This document shows, piece after piece, positions 9,067 through 19,460 of a DNA stretch of 64,000 bases (position 1 is its first letter; every line of letters begins with the position of its first letter). The notes under the pieces were generated by a model. That model was not told the DNA's origin. It worked only from the letters and a program-made list of their open reading frames with translations, and did no database searches. The stretch covers positions 186,001 to 250,000 of the forward strand of contig NW_015961957.1 of NCBI RefSeq assembly GCF_000497045.1, written 5' to 3'. The stretch comes from Kalmanozyma brasiliensis GHG001 (taxonomy: Eukaryota > Basidiomycota > Ustilaginomycetes > Ustilaginales). Position numbers and translations under genes: made by a program.

Positions 9067-9339
9067 GGTGGCGGTTCAGTGCTGAAGAAAGCGGAAAGAG
9101 CGGGAAAGGGGGGTGCGTCGACGTGCTACACCCACTCGAAAGCACGGTGATGTACTCGGTGCGAATGGCGGGAATGGAGCTGTGGGAAGTGCTGGAGGAT
9201 GCAAGCGTGAGAGGGCACGCAGAAGTTCCAGGGCGAATGGGCCAGAGGTGGGGGTCGAGAGAGAGGGGTGTGTTTCACGAGAGCGTCATCTGGCGTCCGA
9301 GGATGTCAAGCGCTGCTGTAGCTGGGGGGTCGGGTAGCT

Positions 9340-9795
9340 TCACCAGATGAGGCGGTCTTTGCAGCTGCGGCTAGCAGAATGTCGCGAAGATGGCGGAATC
9401 TTTCGGCCTAGTCGACGGTCGTTGTAGCTCGACAGGAGACCCGATCTGGGCTCTCGAAAAGCGGATATGGACTGTTTGCTGGCGGACTGAGCAAGGCGAT
9501 GGAACGGCGATGGACGACTCCACGAATGACCGAATAGCAAAGTCTCGGACGCGAGTGAAGGGCCGAGGCTCTGGCGCGGCACAATCGTGAGCAATGCGGG
9601 TGGCGTGTCTCTGGTTTGCCTAAGGAAGGTAGGGTGCGGTTGCGAATCCAAGTGAACGATCGCGCGAGGATGCTTGTGAGTGCTTAATCGAGCTGCCAAA
9701 ATGCCAGAGTCGGCGTGGGCCAGTGGTGGTAGGGCGAGTGTGGTGGTAACGACGGTGCTGAAAGTAGCGAGCAGGTGAATCACAAAGCCCGTCAA
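9340..9795 (-). CDS. doubtful small secreted protein or upstream ORF of phy1
   Basis: A 151-aa open frame on the phytochrome strand, 273 bases upstream of its ATG. The first 28 residues look like a signal peptide (MTGFVIHLLATFSTVVTTTL, then a small-residue cleavage region ending LAHA). The rest is Ser/Arg/Pro-rich with no domain and no cysteine pattern. It may be a small secreted protein, but it sits where the phytochrome leader would be, so a chance or regulatory upstream frame is at least as likely. Confidence 0.2.
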   Translation of the reverse strand: MTGFVIHLLATFSTVVTTTLALPPLAHADSGILAARLSTHKHPRAIVHLDSQPHPTFLRQTRDTPPALLTIVPRQSLGPSLASETLLFGHSWSRPSPFHRLAQSASKQSISAFREPRSGLLSSYNDRRLGRKIPPSSRHSASRSCKDRLIW

Positions 9796-10024
9796 GATGG
9801 ATCGGCGGAGTTTGGCACCTTGGGGAACGCTGAGCTTCAGGGATAGGTTGCGGCGACTGCGCGTCTGGGTGCCGTTTCTGCTTAGCGTGGACGAAAGCGG
9901 GAGGCGTGTGAGGCTGAGTCGATGCAGCCGATCCAGAGGGTAGTGCGCACCGTGAGTTGAGGAGAAAGTGATGGATGCAGGGGACGGGATGGTGGCAGGA
10001 ACACGTTAGGCCGAGCTGCGGACT

Positions 10025-10045
10025 GACGACGACGACGACGACGAC
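10025..10045 (+). repeat. (GAC)7 microsatellite
   Basis: Seven perfect GAC units, with imperfect continuation on the 3' side. Confidence 0.9.
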
Positions 10046-10487
10046 GAGGAAGACTAACGACAACGAAGGGACCGAGCTGAATCCAGGGACGGACAAGAAA
10101 GGGTCGGTGAGAGGCGGCGCTTCCGTAAAGCGCAGCAGCCAGTTAGTCAGTCGGCCAGTCAAAAGAGCAGGTCAGGCAAGCAAAGGCCTGGATTTGACAG
10201 AGACAGAGCCAAAGCGGAATCCGAGCAGCAGGATCGGAGCAGCAAAGGCCCGCAGCGAGCCACAGACAGGCGGACAGGCGGGCAGGCGGACGGCCAAGGC
10301 CGCGCCGCTCAGGCAAAAGCAAAACCAAAGGCCAGCCAAAGAGGAGCAGCCAAGGCGAAACTGACAGACCGACAGACCGACAGAGTAGACGGCCCGTCCG
10401 GGACAGCGCGACCAAGGGAGACGCGATGGGCACGAATCCACTCTCTGGATCTCGACTGTGCGGAGATGCAAATTCGACTGACAAACA

Positions 10488-10524
10488 CAGTCAGTCAGTC
10501 AGTCAGTCAGCCAGTCAGCCAGTC
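10488..10524 (+). repeat. (CAGT)n tetranucleotide repeat
   Basis: Consecutive CAGT units, partly interrupted by CAGC. A looser cluster of the same unit lies at about 10136-10160. Confidence 0.85.
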
Positions 10525-10803
10525 ACACACTCATTCAATCACCTAAAATCGCATCTGGAAAGGCCAAATTTCATTCCAAACAGAAAAGCACCGGTAAAAT
10601 CACAAGCAGGCAGAGCCCGTCTATCCGACAGGCACCAGTCAAGCTCAAGCCTAAGCTCAAGCAGCCACCGTACCTTTGACATTATCACATGGACGTCGAA
10701 CCGTACGGGTCAAGCACAGACAAAAGGCAGCATGACCAGATCGGAACAAAGATGAAGAACAAAGAAGAGTTGGCAATGAGGATGCGTTGCGCCAACTGAA
10801 AGG

Positions 10804-10827
10804 CAGCAGCAGCAGCAGCAGCAGCAG
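10804..10827 (+). repeat. (CAG)8 microsatellite
   Basis: Eight perfect CAG units in non-coding sequence. Confidence 0.9.
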
Positions 10828-12878
10828 CGCGGGTGGGGCAAAGCCAAGCTAGCCGGTTCCTTGGTCTTGGGTCTATTCATGTTCAACGCCGATGACAAGG
10901 GACAATAGGCACGGGAAGTCGAGCACTGAACAGAAGTGAAAGCCAGATCGAGGCACAAGCACATCCGGGCTTCGGTCCCACTTTCGAGACAGAAGCGAGA
11001 GGACTTCCTGCGGGAAATCCCGCCAGCTTTCCGGGCTTCCGAATCGCTGTCGACCGGGATCAGTAAGTCAAGAGAAGAACCCTTTTCCACCCTTTCTGGG
11101 GTCTTTGCCCGACTGGGCCTTTGACATGCCGTAACGAAGGGTCAGCTTGCCTGTTTTTCTCTGTCTGGACCGTGACACGCGCCTTCGGACCCCGAGCAGA
11201 GCCGGGAAAATCGCAAAAAAAAAGGGCCAAAAAAGACGATTTTCGAAATCAGCGACAGGCTCGTCGATTGGGATGGCAGCTGGCAAGCGAATCGAAGAGC
11301 CGATGCATCACCACGCCTAGCCTTTCGTGACCGACCACTTTCAAACACAAGTCTGGACACGAACAGACCCGCTCACACGCACAATGGAGCGGAGCGCGAT
11401 TGCCCCGTCGTATGCCCAGCTGACGGGCCTGAGTCTGCAGCCGACCTAAGCCCAACTTGAGTCTGGACTCGGTTCCATGTCATGAACGGCGAGGGCACTC
11501 CTGAGGACTTTGGGTGAGCAAGATGAAGTGTTGAGCAGCCAAGTGTGGGGACAGCTCTTTGGCCCAGAGACTACAATTTCGCCTTCGAAAGGCATTGCTT
11601 GCGCTTTCTTATGGTAAAATCGTTCGCAATTGCAGGTGACTGGCCGTAGAAGTGAGCCCGAGATTGCGGTGAGATCGTTAGGCTCATCTTTCCTCGCAGC
11701 GCGTACAGCGGTCAGCTCTGCCTTGAGCGTGACTCAGGCTCACACTTGAGCAGTTGCATTGTCCTACATCCGCCAGGTGGCGCCAGTCGGGACTCGACGA
11801 CTCTTTGAGTCGCATCATCACATGCACAGCTGGCCACTCACAATAACCAGCGCGGAGAAAGACGCGTTTCCAGGCCCGGATCCGCTTTGACAGCCTCTAA
11901 CAACCTCGCTTGCGGCATGCAGCTCCGGGTTGAAAAGGCTCGAGTCGGATTCACACCAAGGGCAACATCGCCTATCAAGCTTTGTTTGTGTGTACCGTCA
12001 ATCGCACGTCGACGCTCCCGAATTGGCCAACTCCCTGCCAGCTCGCAATGCCATTCGATGGCACGTCTTCTTTCTACGCGACGTTCGCCGATGAGCTCTT
12101 GTCCATCTGAGTGTCTGGCAGCTGCTCCGATTTTTGTTGCCCGTTGTCCCTGGGGTTTAAAGGGGCGATTGGACGTGTCTCGGTCAACCCTGATCTGCTG
12201 CAACAAAGCTTTGCTGTCTTTCCAGCTCGACGGCATTAGGCAGAGCGGAGTCTGGAGCTTCTGCGCGATGCCGCGTGCCGGTGCACCGTCGCAGGCAGGC
12301 AAGCCTATTTCCGATTCAGTGCACCTCTGCGAGCGCCGCAAATTGGCTCTTGAGAGTCTAGGCTTTGCTGCCGTCGCCAGGCGTTCACCCAAACTCCGCC
12401 GTGTTGGACCTCGATTTGCCCTTCCCACACCAACACGGGACAACGAGCCACACGTAGAGTGTTCAATGGGCATGCATGGAGGAGGATCGGCTCTGGGCTG
12501 ATCAGAGCTGTTTAGTGGGCCGATCTCGCACCTGAGCCTTCTGATAGGTCCAGGCTCGACAATGCGCGGTGCTCAAGACGCCAACTCTGGTACCAGTGCG
12601 GACAAGGGCGGCGATCGGTCTGCGAGTTCCACAATTCAATCAGGCCAAAGAACATGGTACGCTTTCGGCATTGCCCGCCTCCAACCCGAGCAAAGGCCGA
12701 GTTGACCGGCCACCGACCCGTGCTGCAGAGAGTGCACAGGCTATGAAGAAGCTGCTTCGAGGTGGTGCGGATCATCACCGATCTTGCCTCTTTGCTCATC
12801 AGCGTCCGTGTGATCGTAAGAGAGGAAGCGTTCTTCGAGACGTTCCAAGCTGCCGGCTCTAATTTCTGGCGTGAGCTG

Positions 12879-13199
12879 TTACGCCGCCGTTTTAATGAGG
12901 CCTCTTAATCGTAAAGCGCGTCTAAGGTCGGCTATGATCTCACGGCGCATGCTGGACGGAGCGATTCTTCCGGCAATGTCAGCGGCGACTTTTTCCTTCC
13001 AGCCAGGTACGTCCGAGTCGACCATCTTGTCGAGCAATGCTTTGAGCAGAGACACCTGTAGGAGACAGAGAGAGAGAGACCAGTATCGCCGGTCAGACGT
13101 GCATATCCCCTGACGTGCTAAGCTGACGACCGCATGGCCAAGACCATGAGGGCAGCCGACATGCAGTGCTGCCGCTGCCAAAAAAAAAAGTCTCGGCAT
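12879..13199 (-). CDS. hypothetical small protein, 5' structure uncertain
   Basis: The last 58 codons (12879 to about 13055) look genuinely coding: VSLLKALLDKMVDSDVPGWK, then a basic helical end ARRIAP-like to LRRALRLRGLIKTAA and a stop. Immediately upstream is a strong splice-acceptor context (CT-rich tract then CCTACAG at about 13056-13078). The frame also reads on without splicing to an ATG at 13199 (MPRLFFLAAAALHVGC), giving 106 aa. Further upstream an ATG at 13365 begins MAPKSTQAALTFAKKKHL, which resembles a short first exon, but I find no donor site that joins it in phase. I do not recognise the family. Confidence 0.35.
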   Translation of the reverse strand: MPRLFFLAAAALHVGCPHGLGHAVVSLARQGICTSDRRYWSLSLCLLQVSLLKALLDKMVDSDVPGWKEKVAADIAGRIAPSSMRREIIADLRRALRLRGLIKTAA

Positions 13200-13837
13200 C
13201 CACGGAAATTTTTGTCAGTCACAGCGCGGCAATTTGGACATGCAAGATTGCGTTCGGCAAAGGGTTCGAGTGTGTGATACTGTGCAAGTCAGCACATTGT
13301 GACTGGCTACGGAGATGCTTCTTCTTGGCAAACGTTAGAGCCGCCTGTGTCGACTTCGGCGCCATCACCTCTTGAACGCCTAACGCTACTACCACGTCTC
13401 AGACACCTCGGACAGCACTGTTGCGAAGAGCACTAGTCGCCCGCACGCTCGCCTTCGGACCAGCATCTCGAACTTAGACTCGTGCCTTCAGTACCACGAG
13501 CAGCCCGGTTTTTCCGCTATCGATTCGGCTTTCATCCTTAGAGCTCGTAGAAGTACGCCAAACGGCTGACTTCGCCCTTGCCTGTACCCACTCGCAACAT
13601 CCGATCGCTCAGGACTGGCTTGGCGCCACCCGAAAGCTCGCTTCATCTCGTATACGCACGCATCGGCAACGCCGACGGGGCCCCAACTTCACCAGCGGAA
13701 GGAGCGATAACTTCAACGGCAGCGCCCGAAGCTTTCGTTCACTCCATCTGACAGCAGTCGACCTTGCCTCAGCTCCCACCACGACCATCTTCTTGCCTTC
13801 ACACGCATCGCCGGCGAGCGCACCCAGCGAGCCCACC

Positions 13838-15007
13838 ATGATGCTGCAGCTCTCCCTCCTCGCAGCGCTCTGCTCGCTACTGCTTCCCCAGGCAGTAGCC
13901 TCGCCAGCCTCCCTGTCCTCACTCCCGCTGCAGTCCCGTAGCGAATTCAGCAACGTCGACGGCAGCAACATCTTTCGCGAATGCGTCCAGCGATACAACA
14001 CATCACGAATGAACCCGTTGCCGCAAGCTGGCTACTGGAACCCGAACAACGGCACTAACGGAAGCATGCTCACTGTGAGTTTCCACTACCAGAGTTCATC
14101 TTGCCGCACTTTTCGAGAGCTCATCCCTTCATTTCGATTGCATCGACGACTGACTCCATCTTCTTTCATATTCGTGCATCGGATTCTGGAACGCACAGAT
14201 CTGGCTGGATGGCTCGCCCGGCGAACCCATCAACGCCATCATCTCGTCCAACTCGTCCGCCGAGGTGCTGTGTCCTGAAGGCTTCTTGCGCTATGCCACG
14301 TGAGAATCTCCTCTCTCCCTGCATCCTCCTCTTCCTCACCAACTTTGCTGACCCACTCTACTTCCTCCCTCTCCCGTCTTCGCAGCTCGATCAACTTCGG
14401 CGTCTCCTGTCTGGGCAACGTCAACGGCTCCAACCAGTACGCCAACCTCGGTGATGGCTATGGCATTCGCGAACAAGGCAACTACGACGGGGGCAACGGG
14501 GTTCTCCGTTGGAACTACGGGGACCCCACCTTTGGCACGTGCAAAGAATCCATTGAAGGGGACAATCACTTCCGGTGGTTCCTTCAGAACGGCACCTCCG
14601 CCTTCTCCGGTGCCATCTTCATCGCTGCGTCCATGGAGGAGAGCGCCGCGCTGGGGCACATGATTCAAACGGATGGCTACAATCGTGGTCGAGACTACAT
14701 CGTGGGTAACGCAACGAGGAATGCGACGACGAGCTACCAGGGTTTCGTTTGGAAGACCGAGGTGGAGTGGATAGAGGCGGGAGTGCTGTTGAATGCGACG
14801 AGCGAGGGGATCAATCATCCGCAGATCGCGTTGCCGGGCCAACCGGTGCAGGACGGACGGGTGGCACTGTTGACCGTGACCCAGCTGGAGGAGCCGAGGA
14901 ACGCCACGAGCCAGTCGGCATCCGGCGCGATGAGCAGGGAGAATGCGGCGGGAAGGGCGATGTGGTTCGTAGCAGCAACGTTGGCCCTCGCCCTCATCGT
15001 TCGCTGA
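13838..15007 (+). CDS. secreted GPI-type glycoprotein of unknown function
   Basis: Three exons: 13838-14074, 14199-14299 and 14386-15007. The introns are 14075-14198 (GTGAGT...CAG) and 14300-14385 (GTGAGA...CAG), and both joins keep frame. The product is 319 aa. The ATG at 13838 has a good context (CCACCATG) and starts a signal peptide (MMLQLSLLAALCSLLL, cleaved near AVA-S). The mature protein has four cysteines, one each in exons 1 and 2 and two in exon 3, and ten N-glycosylation sequons. The C-terminus ends in a hydrophobic stretch (AMWFVAATLALALIVR) after a small-residue region, as in GPI-anchored or single-pass surface proteins. I recognise no catalytic motif; a cell-wall or surface role is inferred from the architecture alone. 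Confidence 0.85.
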
Positions 15008-15466
15008 TAAAGGTGCGCACATAGATTCATAGACTTGGCCGAAGGTTCGTACATTCATCTCATCCGTCCAGCATAATCGCAAACTTTGCGGCATTCGAGT
15101 TGTCGCCGTGTCGACTTCGTGTTCCCAGCGTGACACAGTCGGACCGAGCATGGTAGCATACGTATCATTGAAATCGATGTGGGGTTATGAAACACAGCCA
15201 GCGAGAGCAACACAGGGTGGAAAGGTAGAGGGACGAGTGAGCAGAAGCGGCAGGTATGGACGAGGGGGCACGGTGTGGACCAGGAAGTGTGACCGCGCGA
15301 GCGCGCGACAATTTCCTGCTCAACCTTCCGTGATCGAGGCTTAGGGGCCATGAGCGAAGATGTCAGCTATTGAAGGGCGTTCGGTGAGCGCGGGCACCGT
15401 GTATAGCTCGCACACTCAGCCAAGCTTACTCCGAGAGCGCCATCTTTGATCTGAGAGCGCACATCC
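15008..15466. other. convergent 3' region between glycoprotein and rho1
   Basis: 459 bases between converging stop codons; no gene or notable repeat seen. Confidence 0.6.
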
Positions 15467-16441
15467 TTAGAGGACAGTGCACCCTTTCCTCTTGGAACCA
15501 CGGCTCCTTTGAACGAGCGCCGCACGGGTAGCGTGCTCAAACACCTCGCGAACACCCTCGCCGGTCTTGGCCGAGCACTCGAGGTAACGGACGGCGCCGA
15601 TCTTCTGGGCAACCGCCATACCCTCCTCGGCAGAAACGGGGCGCTGGCTCGTCTTTCGCAGCTCGTCGACAATCTTGGGGTCGTGTCGCAGATCCTTCTT
15701 GCAGCCGACGAGGATGATGGGCAGGTTCTGGCAGAAATGCAGCACTTCCGAGATCCACTTTTCCTGCACGTTGTCCAGCGAGTCGGGCGAGTCGACGGCG
15801 AAGCAGATGAGGATGACGTGCGAGTCCGGGTACGAAAGGGGGCGCAGTCGGTCGTAGTCCTCCTGACCTGCGGTATCCCAAAGCGCAAGCTCTACATGGC
15901 GACCATCCACCTCGACGTCGGCAACGTAGTTCTCGAAGACGGTGGGCACGTAGACTTCGGGGAAGGTGCCCTACATGGGTGCGATGCAGGTTCGAGAGGT
16001 ACACGGGCGAGTGCAGAGCGTGTCGGTGATAAGAAAAGCAAAGTGCGGGTCAGTGACAGCTGTTCATGGTGTGACCATAAAGAGGCAGAGCTGGCGCGCG
16101 CCATCGTCCAAGCCAGCGGGCCCAGTACGCATCCGGAGCGTCCTGGTGGTCCAGGATCGCAAGACGACCATTGGATACTACGTCGCAGAGCTCGTTCGCG
16201 GTCCGGTGATGCTACATCAGATGCCCTGCACGCTGACTCCTATACGACGACTGATCCAGCCGGTTTGGTGGACGTCTGCATGTCTTTGCTCGACCTCGAC
16301 GATCAGGCCCGCGAGGCCTGGACGTGTGCAGCACGAAGTGCAGCTCGAGAAACAACTTACCTTGGAGAAGACGATAAGGAGACACGTCTTACCACAAGCA
16401 CCATCTCCTACGATAACGAGCTTTCGGCGGAGTTCAGACAT
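15467..16441 (-). CDS. rho1: Rho1 small GTPase
   Basis: Two exons, 16361-16441 and 15467-15970, separated by a 390-nt intron (GTAAGT...TAG, phase 0), giving 194 aa. All GTPase motifs are intact: the P loop GDGACGKT (residues 12-19), switch I with [21 protein letters not shown], the CKKD specificity motif and the SAK motif. The Rho-specific helix is represented by [13 protein letters not shown]. The tail is polybasic and ends CTVL, a CAAX box whose final Leu predicts geranylgeranylation. Rho1 controls glucan synthase, the cell-wall integrity MAP kinase route through protein kinase C, and actin polarity at the plasma membrane. The intron is long compared with others in the window. Confidence 0.96.
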
Positions 16442-19400
16442 GATTCAAGATGTGATGGGTATCGGATATGCGGGCAGAAGCGTCCAAGGGTCGTCGATGG
16501 AGATGCCAGGTGGTGCGAGGCAGTAATACTAAATCAAGAAGCTGTGCGGTCGTAGCTCCTAGCTTCGTCGAAGATGCTATGCGCGCAAAGCAGACGAGTT
16601 CGATCAGGTAGGAGATCGAACAGGTGGTTGTCTGGATGCGAGATGGTCGTCAAGGGCGAGGACGGGCGAGCTGCGATCGAGCGACGAGATAGGGAAGTCG
16701 AAGGTGCGCTGTGTCCAGACTGTCGAGTGTAGTTGAAGCCGCAGCGAGGAAAGCGTACGAGGCAGAAAATACGATGCGACGCGTGCGATCTGTGATCGAG
16801 AGAGATGGTTGATGATGATCAGGAGGATGACAAGGATAAGGATGACGGTTTGTGGAGACTGAGAACCCACACGAGTTGAGCTGGCTGGCTGCTGCGCTGC
16901 GTTCGTGCTGCTGTGCTGTGCTGTGGTTTTTGGTTCGTGTGCGTGCTCTTTTTGGTGTTGCGGTGTGCTTTGTGATTTTTGCTGAGCTGTGCCGCGCTGC
17001 TCGGTGAGCTGATTGCGGTCAAAGAGAATTCAGTCGAACCTGTCCCTCGCGCGAGCTGGTCAGCCTCACCCTCTCTCGCGGAGAGCACAGGGCACGTCAA
17101 AGTGAATTCAACCCCTTTCGAATTGCAAATGCAGTCTAGAAAGGGGTCGAGGCAGCTCGGTGGATTTTGTATTAGGATCATCGATGGAGTTTTGAATGGT
17201 TTGAAATGAGCAGGCTCGATTTGAAACGGCAAAAAGGGTGTCAGGACCCTGCCAGGCAACCGCTTCCCGCGGTGTCGATTGACGCCTTTGCTGCCAAAAG
17301 GGATGCAGAAGCGAGACTGAGCAGTAGGCTGTTCAGGTCAAAGCAGGCCAGACGACTGCCTGAAAATGACACACAAGCGCGCGCCACGGCTTGATCTTTC
17401 TCTGTGAAGCATTCAGGCACGGTCACGCCTCCTAGACAGACGATGGTAGCGACAGCCAGCTGGTACGCTGCTGTTCGTGCCTTGTGTGCACCTGTCTCGT
17501 ATCCGGACAGCGGCCCTGATGCGGTGACAGCATTGCGCTTCTGACGTCGAGGCTGTCGAGCTTTGCGAGCAAATAGGTTCAAGGCGGCGGCAGGCAGTTG
17601 AAAGCGAGGGCAGCCGCGATTCAAAATCGTCAACCGAGCGGCTGGCTGTGCATCTCTCTGAACCCACTCTTCCGCCCACCCTTTCACAGCTCGGCGGGAT
17701 CACGCATCATTGTCGGATGTGACCGAGGCTGCCATGGCTGCTTGTCAGATTGAACGCCGGGACGAAGCGATACCTTGTCAGAGAGCTTGGTCGGCAGTCG
17801 CCGATATATACTCCTTTGTGTCGGAAGCATCCCGATCCTGCGATCGGAACGTGCGAGACAGATGCTCAGACGCTGATTTTCACAGTCCGCAAAGCTGTCT
17901 TGGCACGTTGGCTCGGCCTGGCCGAAATGCTCGTGTCTTGGTGCCTTCGCTGATCAGCGCACCAGGACACTTTTGAGTCGAATATGGCCTCGTCTTGGTC
18001 TTGGCAATACAGTAGTAGAGACCTCCCTTGATCGCTTCTGTGCGCCCCTGTGTCGGCTGGAGCTCGAGGTGCTTCTTTTTTTTGTACCTCAATTAATCGC
18101 TGCTTTTCCGCCTGCCTTTTTCGTTCCCAGCTTTTTTGAACGCATGCTTTCGCCGTTCATACAGCGACCAAAGGCCCCAAAGCCGGCTTGCATCCTCTCC
18201 ATCACCTCTCAGCCGTTTCGCATGCTGGGGATCCACTTGAGTGAGCGCTTTCACAATACTGAAGTAGAAAGCAGGTGAGCAGCAGTCAGTCCAAGAGGAG
18301 CACAACGGAACTGCGCGGCAAGTCGGATGCTGTGTGCCGCTGAGATGACCCTGGCGATCAACCCTGAATTTCGACCTTTCCTCAGCCAAGGCGCGCAGCC
18401 TGCCTGCCGAGAATTTAATCCAAACGCAATTGCTGCCGATAGCCGTGCTGAGCTGCCGTGGAATTTCCGATGCTCTCTCCCCCCTCACTCCGTGTTTTAA
18501 GCTCTCATCGATGGTCGCGATCGGTGTGTGGCGCTTCAACTCTGTGGTCACGGGAGTCTCTTCTCTTGCATGACAGAGCAGGCGTGGGCTGAGTGGTGTT
18601 CCTGAAGTGGGAACGTACCACGCTGCAGCCTCCTCCTGTCAATGCCGTGTACCATGTCACAAAGTGGGTGCCAGGCTCCATCTCTCGTTCGCTCCCCGTT
18701 GACACTGTTCGTGCGCTGTGATCCAACCACAAAGTGCTCCTGGTTCCTCAGTTTGACGACAGGAAAGCATATGCATTCGAGATCACGATCCGATACAGAA
18801 GCGACCAAGTTGCACGAATGCATTCCATAACGAAAGCAACCATTCGGCCCTGCCTGTTGTCTTGAGTTGATCGTGTCCAACGGAAATCCGCCGGGCACTT
18901 GGACTGTGTTCGTAAATCTCGAGACGTGTTTGTGAGCCAGAGACGGCTGTCTGCTGTAGTTTTTTCTGGAGCTCCGCTCAACCCTTGGCGTACTGCCACC
19001 CCACCACACCGTGTCTACCTCCTCAACCGTACCATCATCGCCAACTCCCTTCCATCATCGCGATCCCTTCCGAGCTGACAGCATCGCTCGCGCTTTACCC
19101 GCCAGCGCCCCTTCTTCGTCACATTCCACCAGCCCGTCTTTGTCAGCACCGGACCTGCTCCAGCGTCGCGTCATCGCGACTTCCGCCTGCTCATCCTGGA
19201 GGATCCGCTTCTCGTCCGATCAGCGTCTTGTTGACATATACCCTGCCTTGTACGCACACACGGATTTCGTTCGGGATCACTTGCGATAGCGTTCGACTTG
19301 GCTCAGTTTTGCATCGCAACGACATCACACCCTTCGCGAGGTTCAGCTCCCACCAACTCATTCACGATTTTGCATGACCACCCTTGTCGCTGCCTTGTGA

Positions 19401-19460
19401 CACCGCCAACCTTTTCGCATACGCTGTGGCCGTCATAAGCTGCTGCTACTTTTCATCACG
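16442..19460. other. divergent promoter region of rho1 and the aspartic protease
   Basis: 3.0 kb with no gene I can support. A T/G-rich patch with GCTGT repeats lies at about 16886-16990. The 19000-19460 part is C-rich and pyrimidine-skewed on plus, like a fungal promoter or leader. Open frames here (for example 17241-17687, 18093-18551 and 18548-19009, all minus) carry no domain. Confidence 0.6.

Larger units (their letters stand above)
9067..13837. other. gene-poor region upstream of the phytochrome gene
   Basis: 4.8 kb between the phytochrome start and the glycoprotein start. It holds several microsatellites (listed), a signal-peptide-like open frame at 9340-9795 and a small-gene candidate at 12879-13365. 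The overlapping frames of about 200 aa on both strands at 11838-12501 show no recognisable domain. It probably contains a long phytochrome promoter or leader. Confidence 0.6.

Noticed and set aside
10480..10530. CRISPR-like or telomere-like array
   Set aside because: The CAGT units are a simple microsatellite without spacers, and do not match a telomere repeat.
11838..12501. Overlapping frames of about 200 codons on both strands
   Set aside because: Neither has protein-like composition, a domain or flanking signals; expected by chance at this base composition.
15971..16360. Box C/D snoRNA inside the rho1 intron
   Set aside because: I looked for paired C (RTGATGA) and D (CTGA) boxes with a terminal stem on both strands and found no proper set.
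15509..16555. 348-codon plus-strand frame across rho1
   Set aside because: Antisense to a clear Rho1 gene and spanning its intron; composition is a shadow of the GTPase codons.
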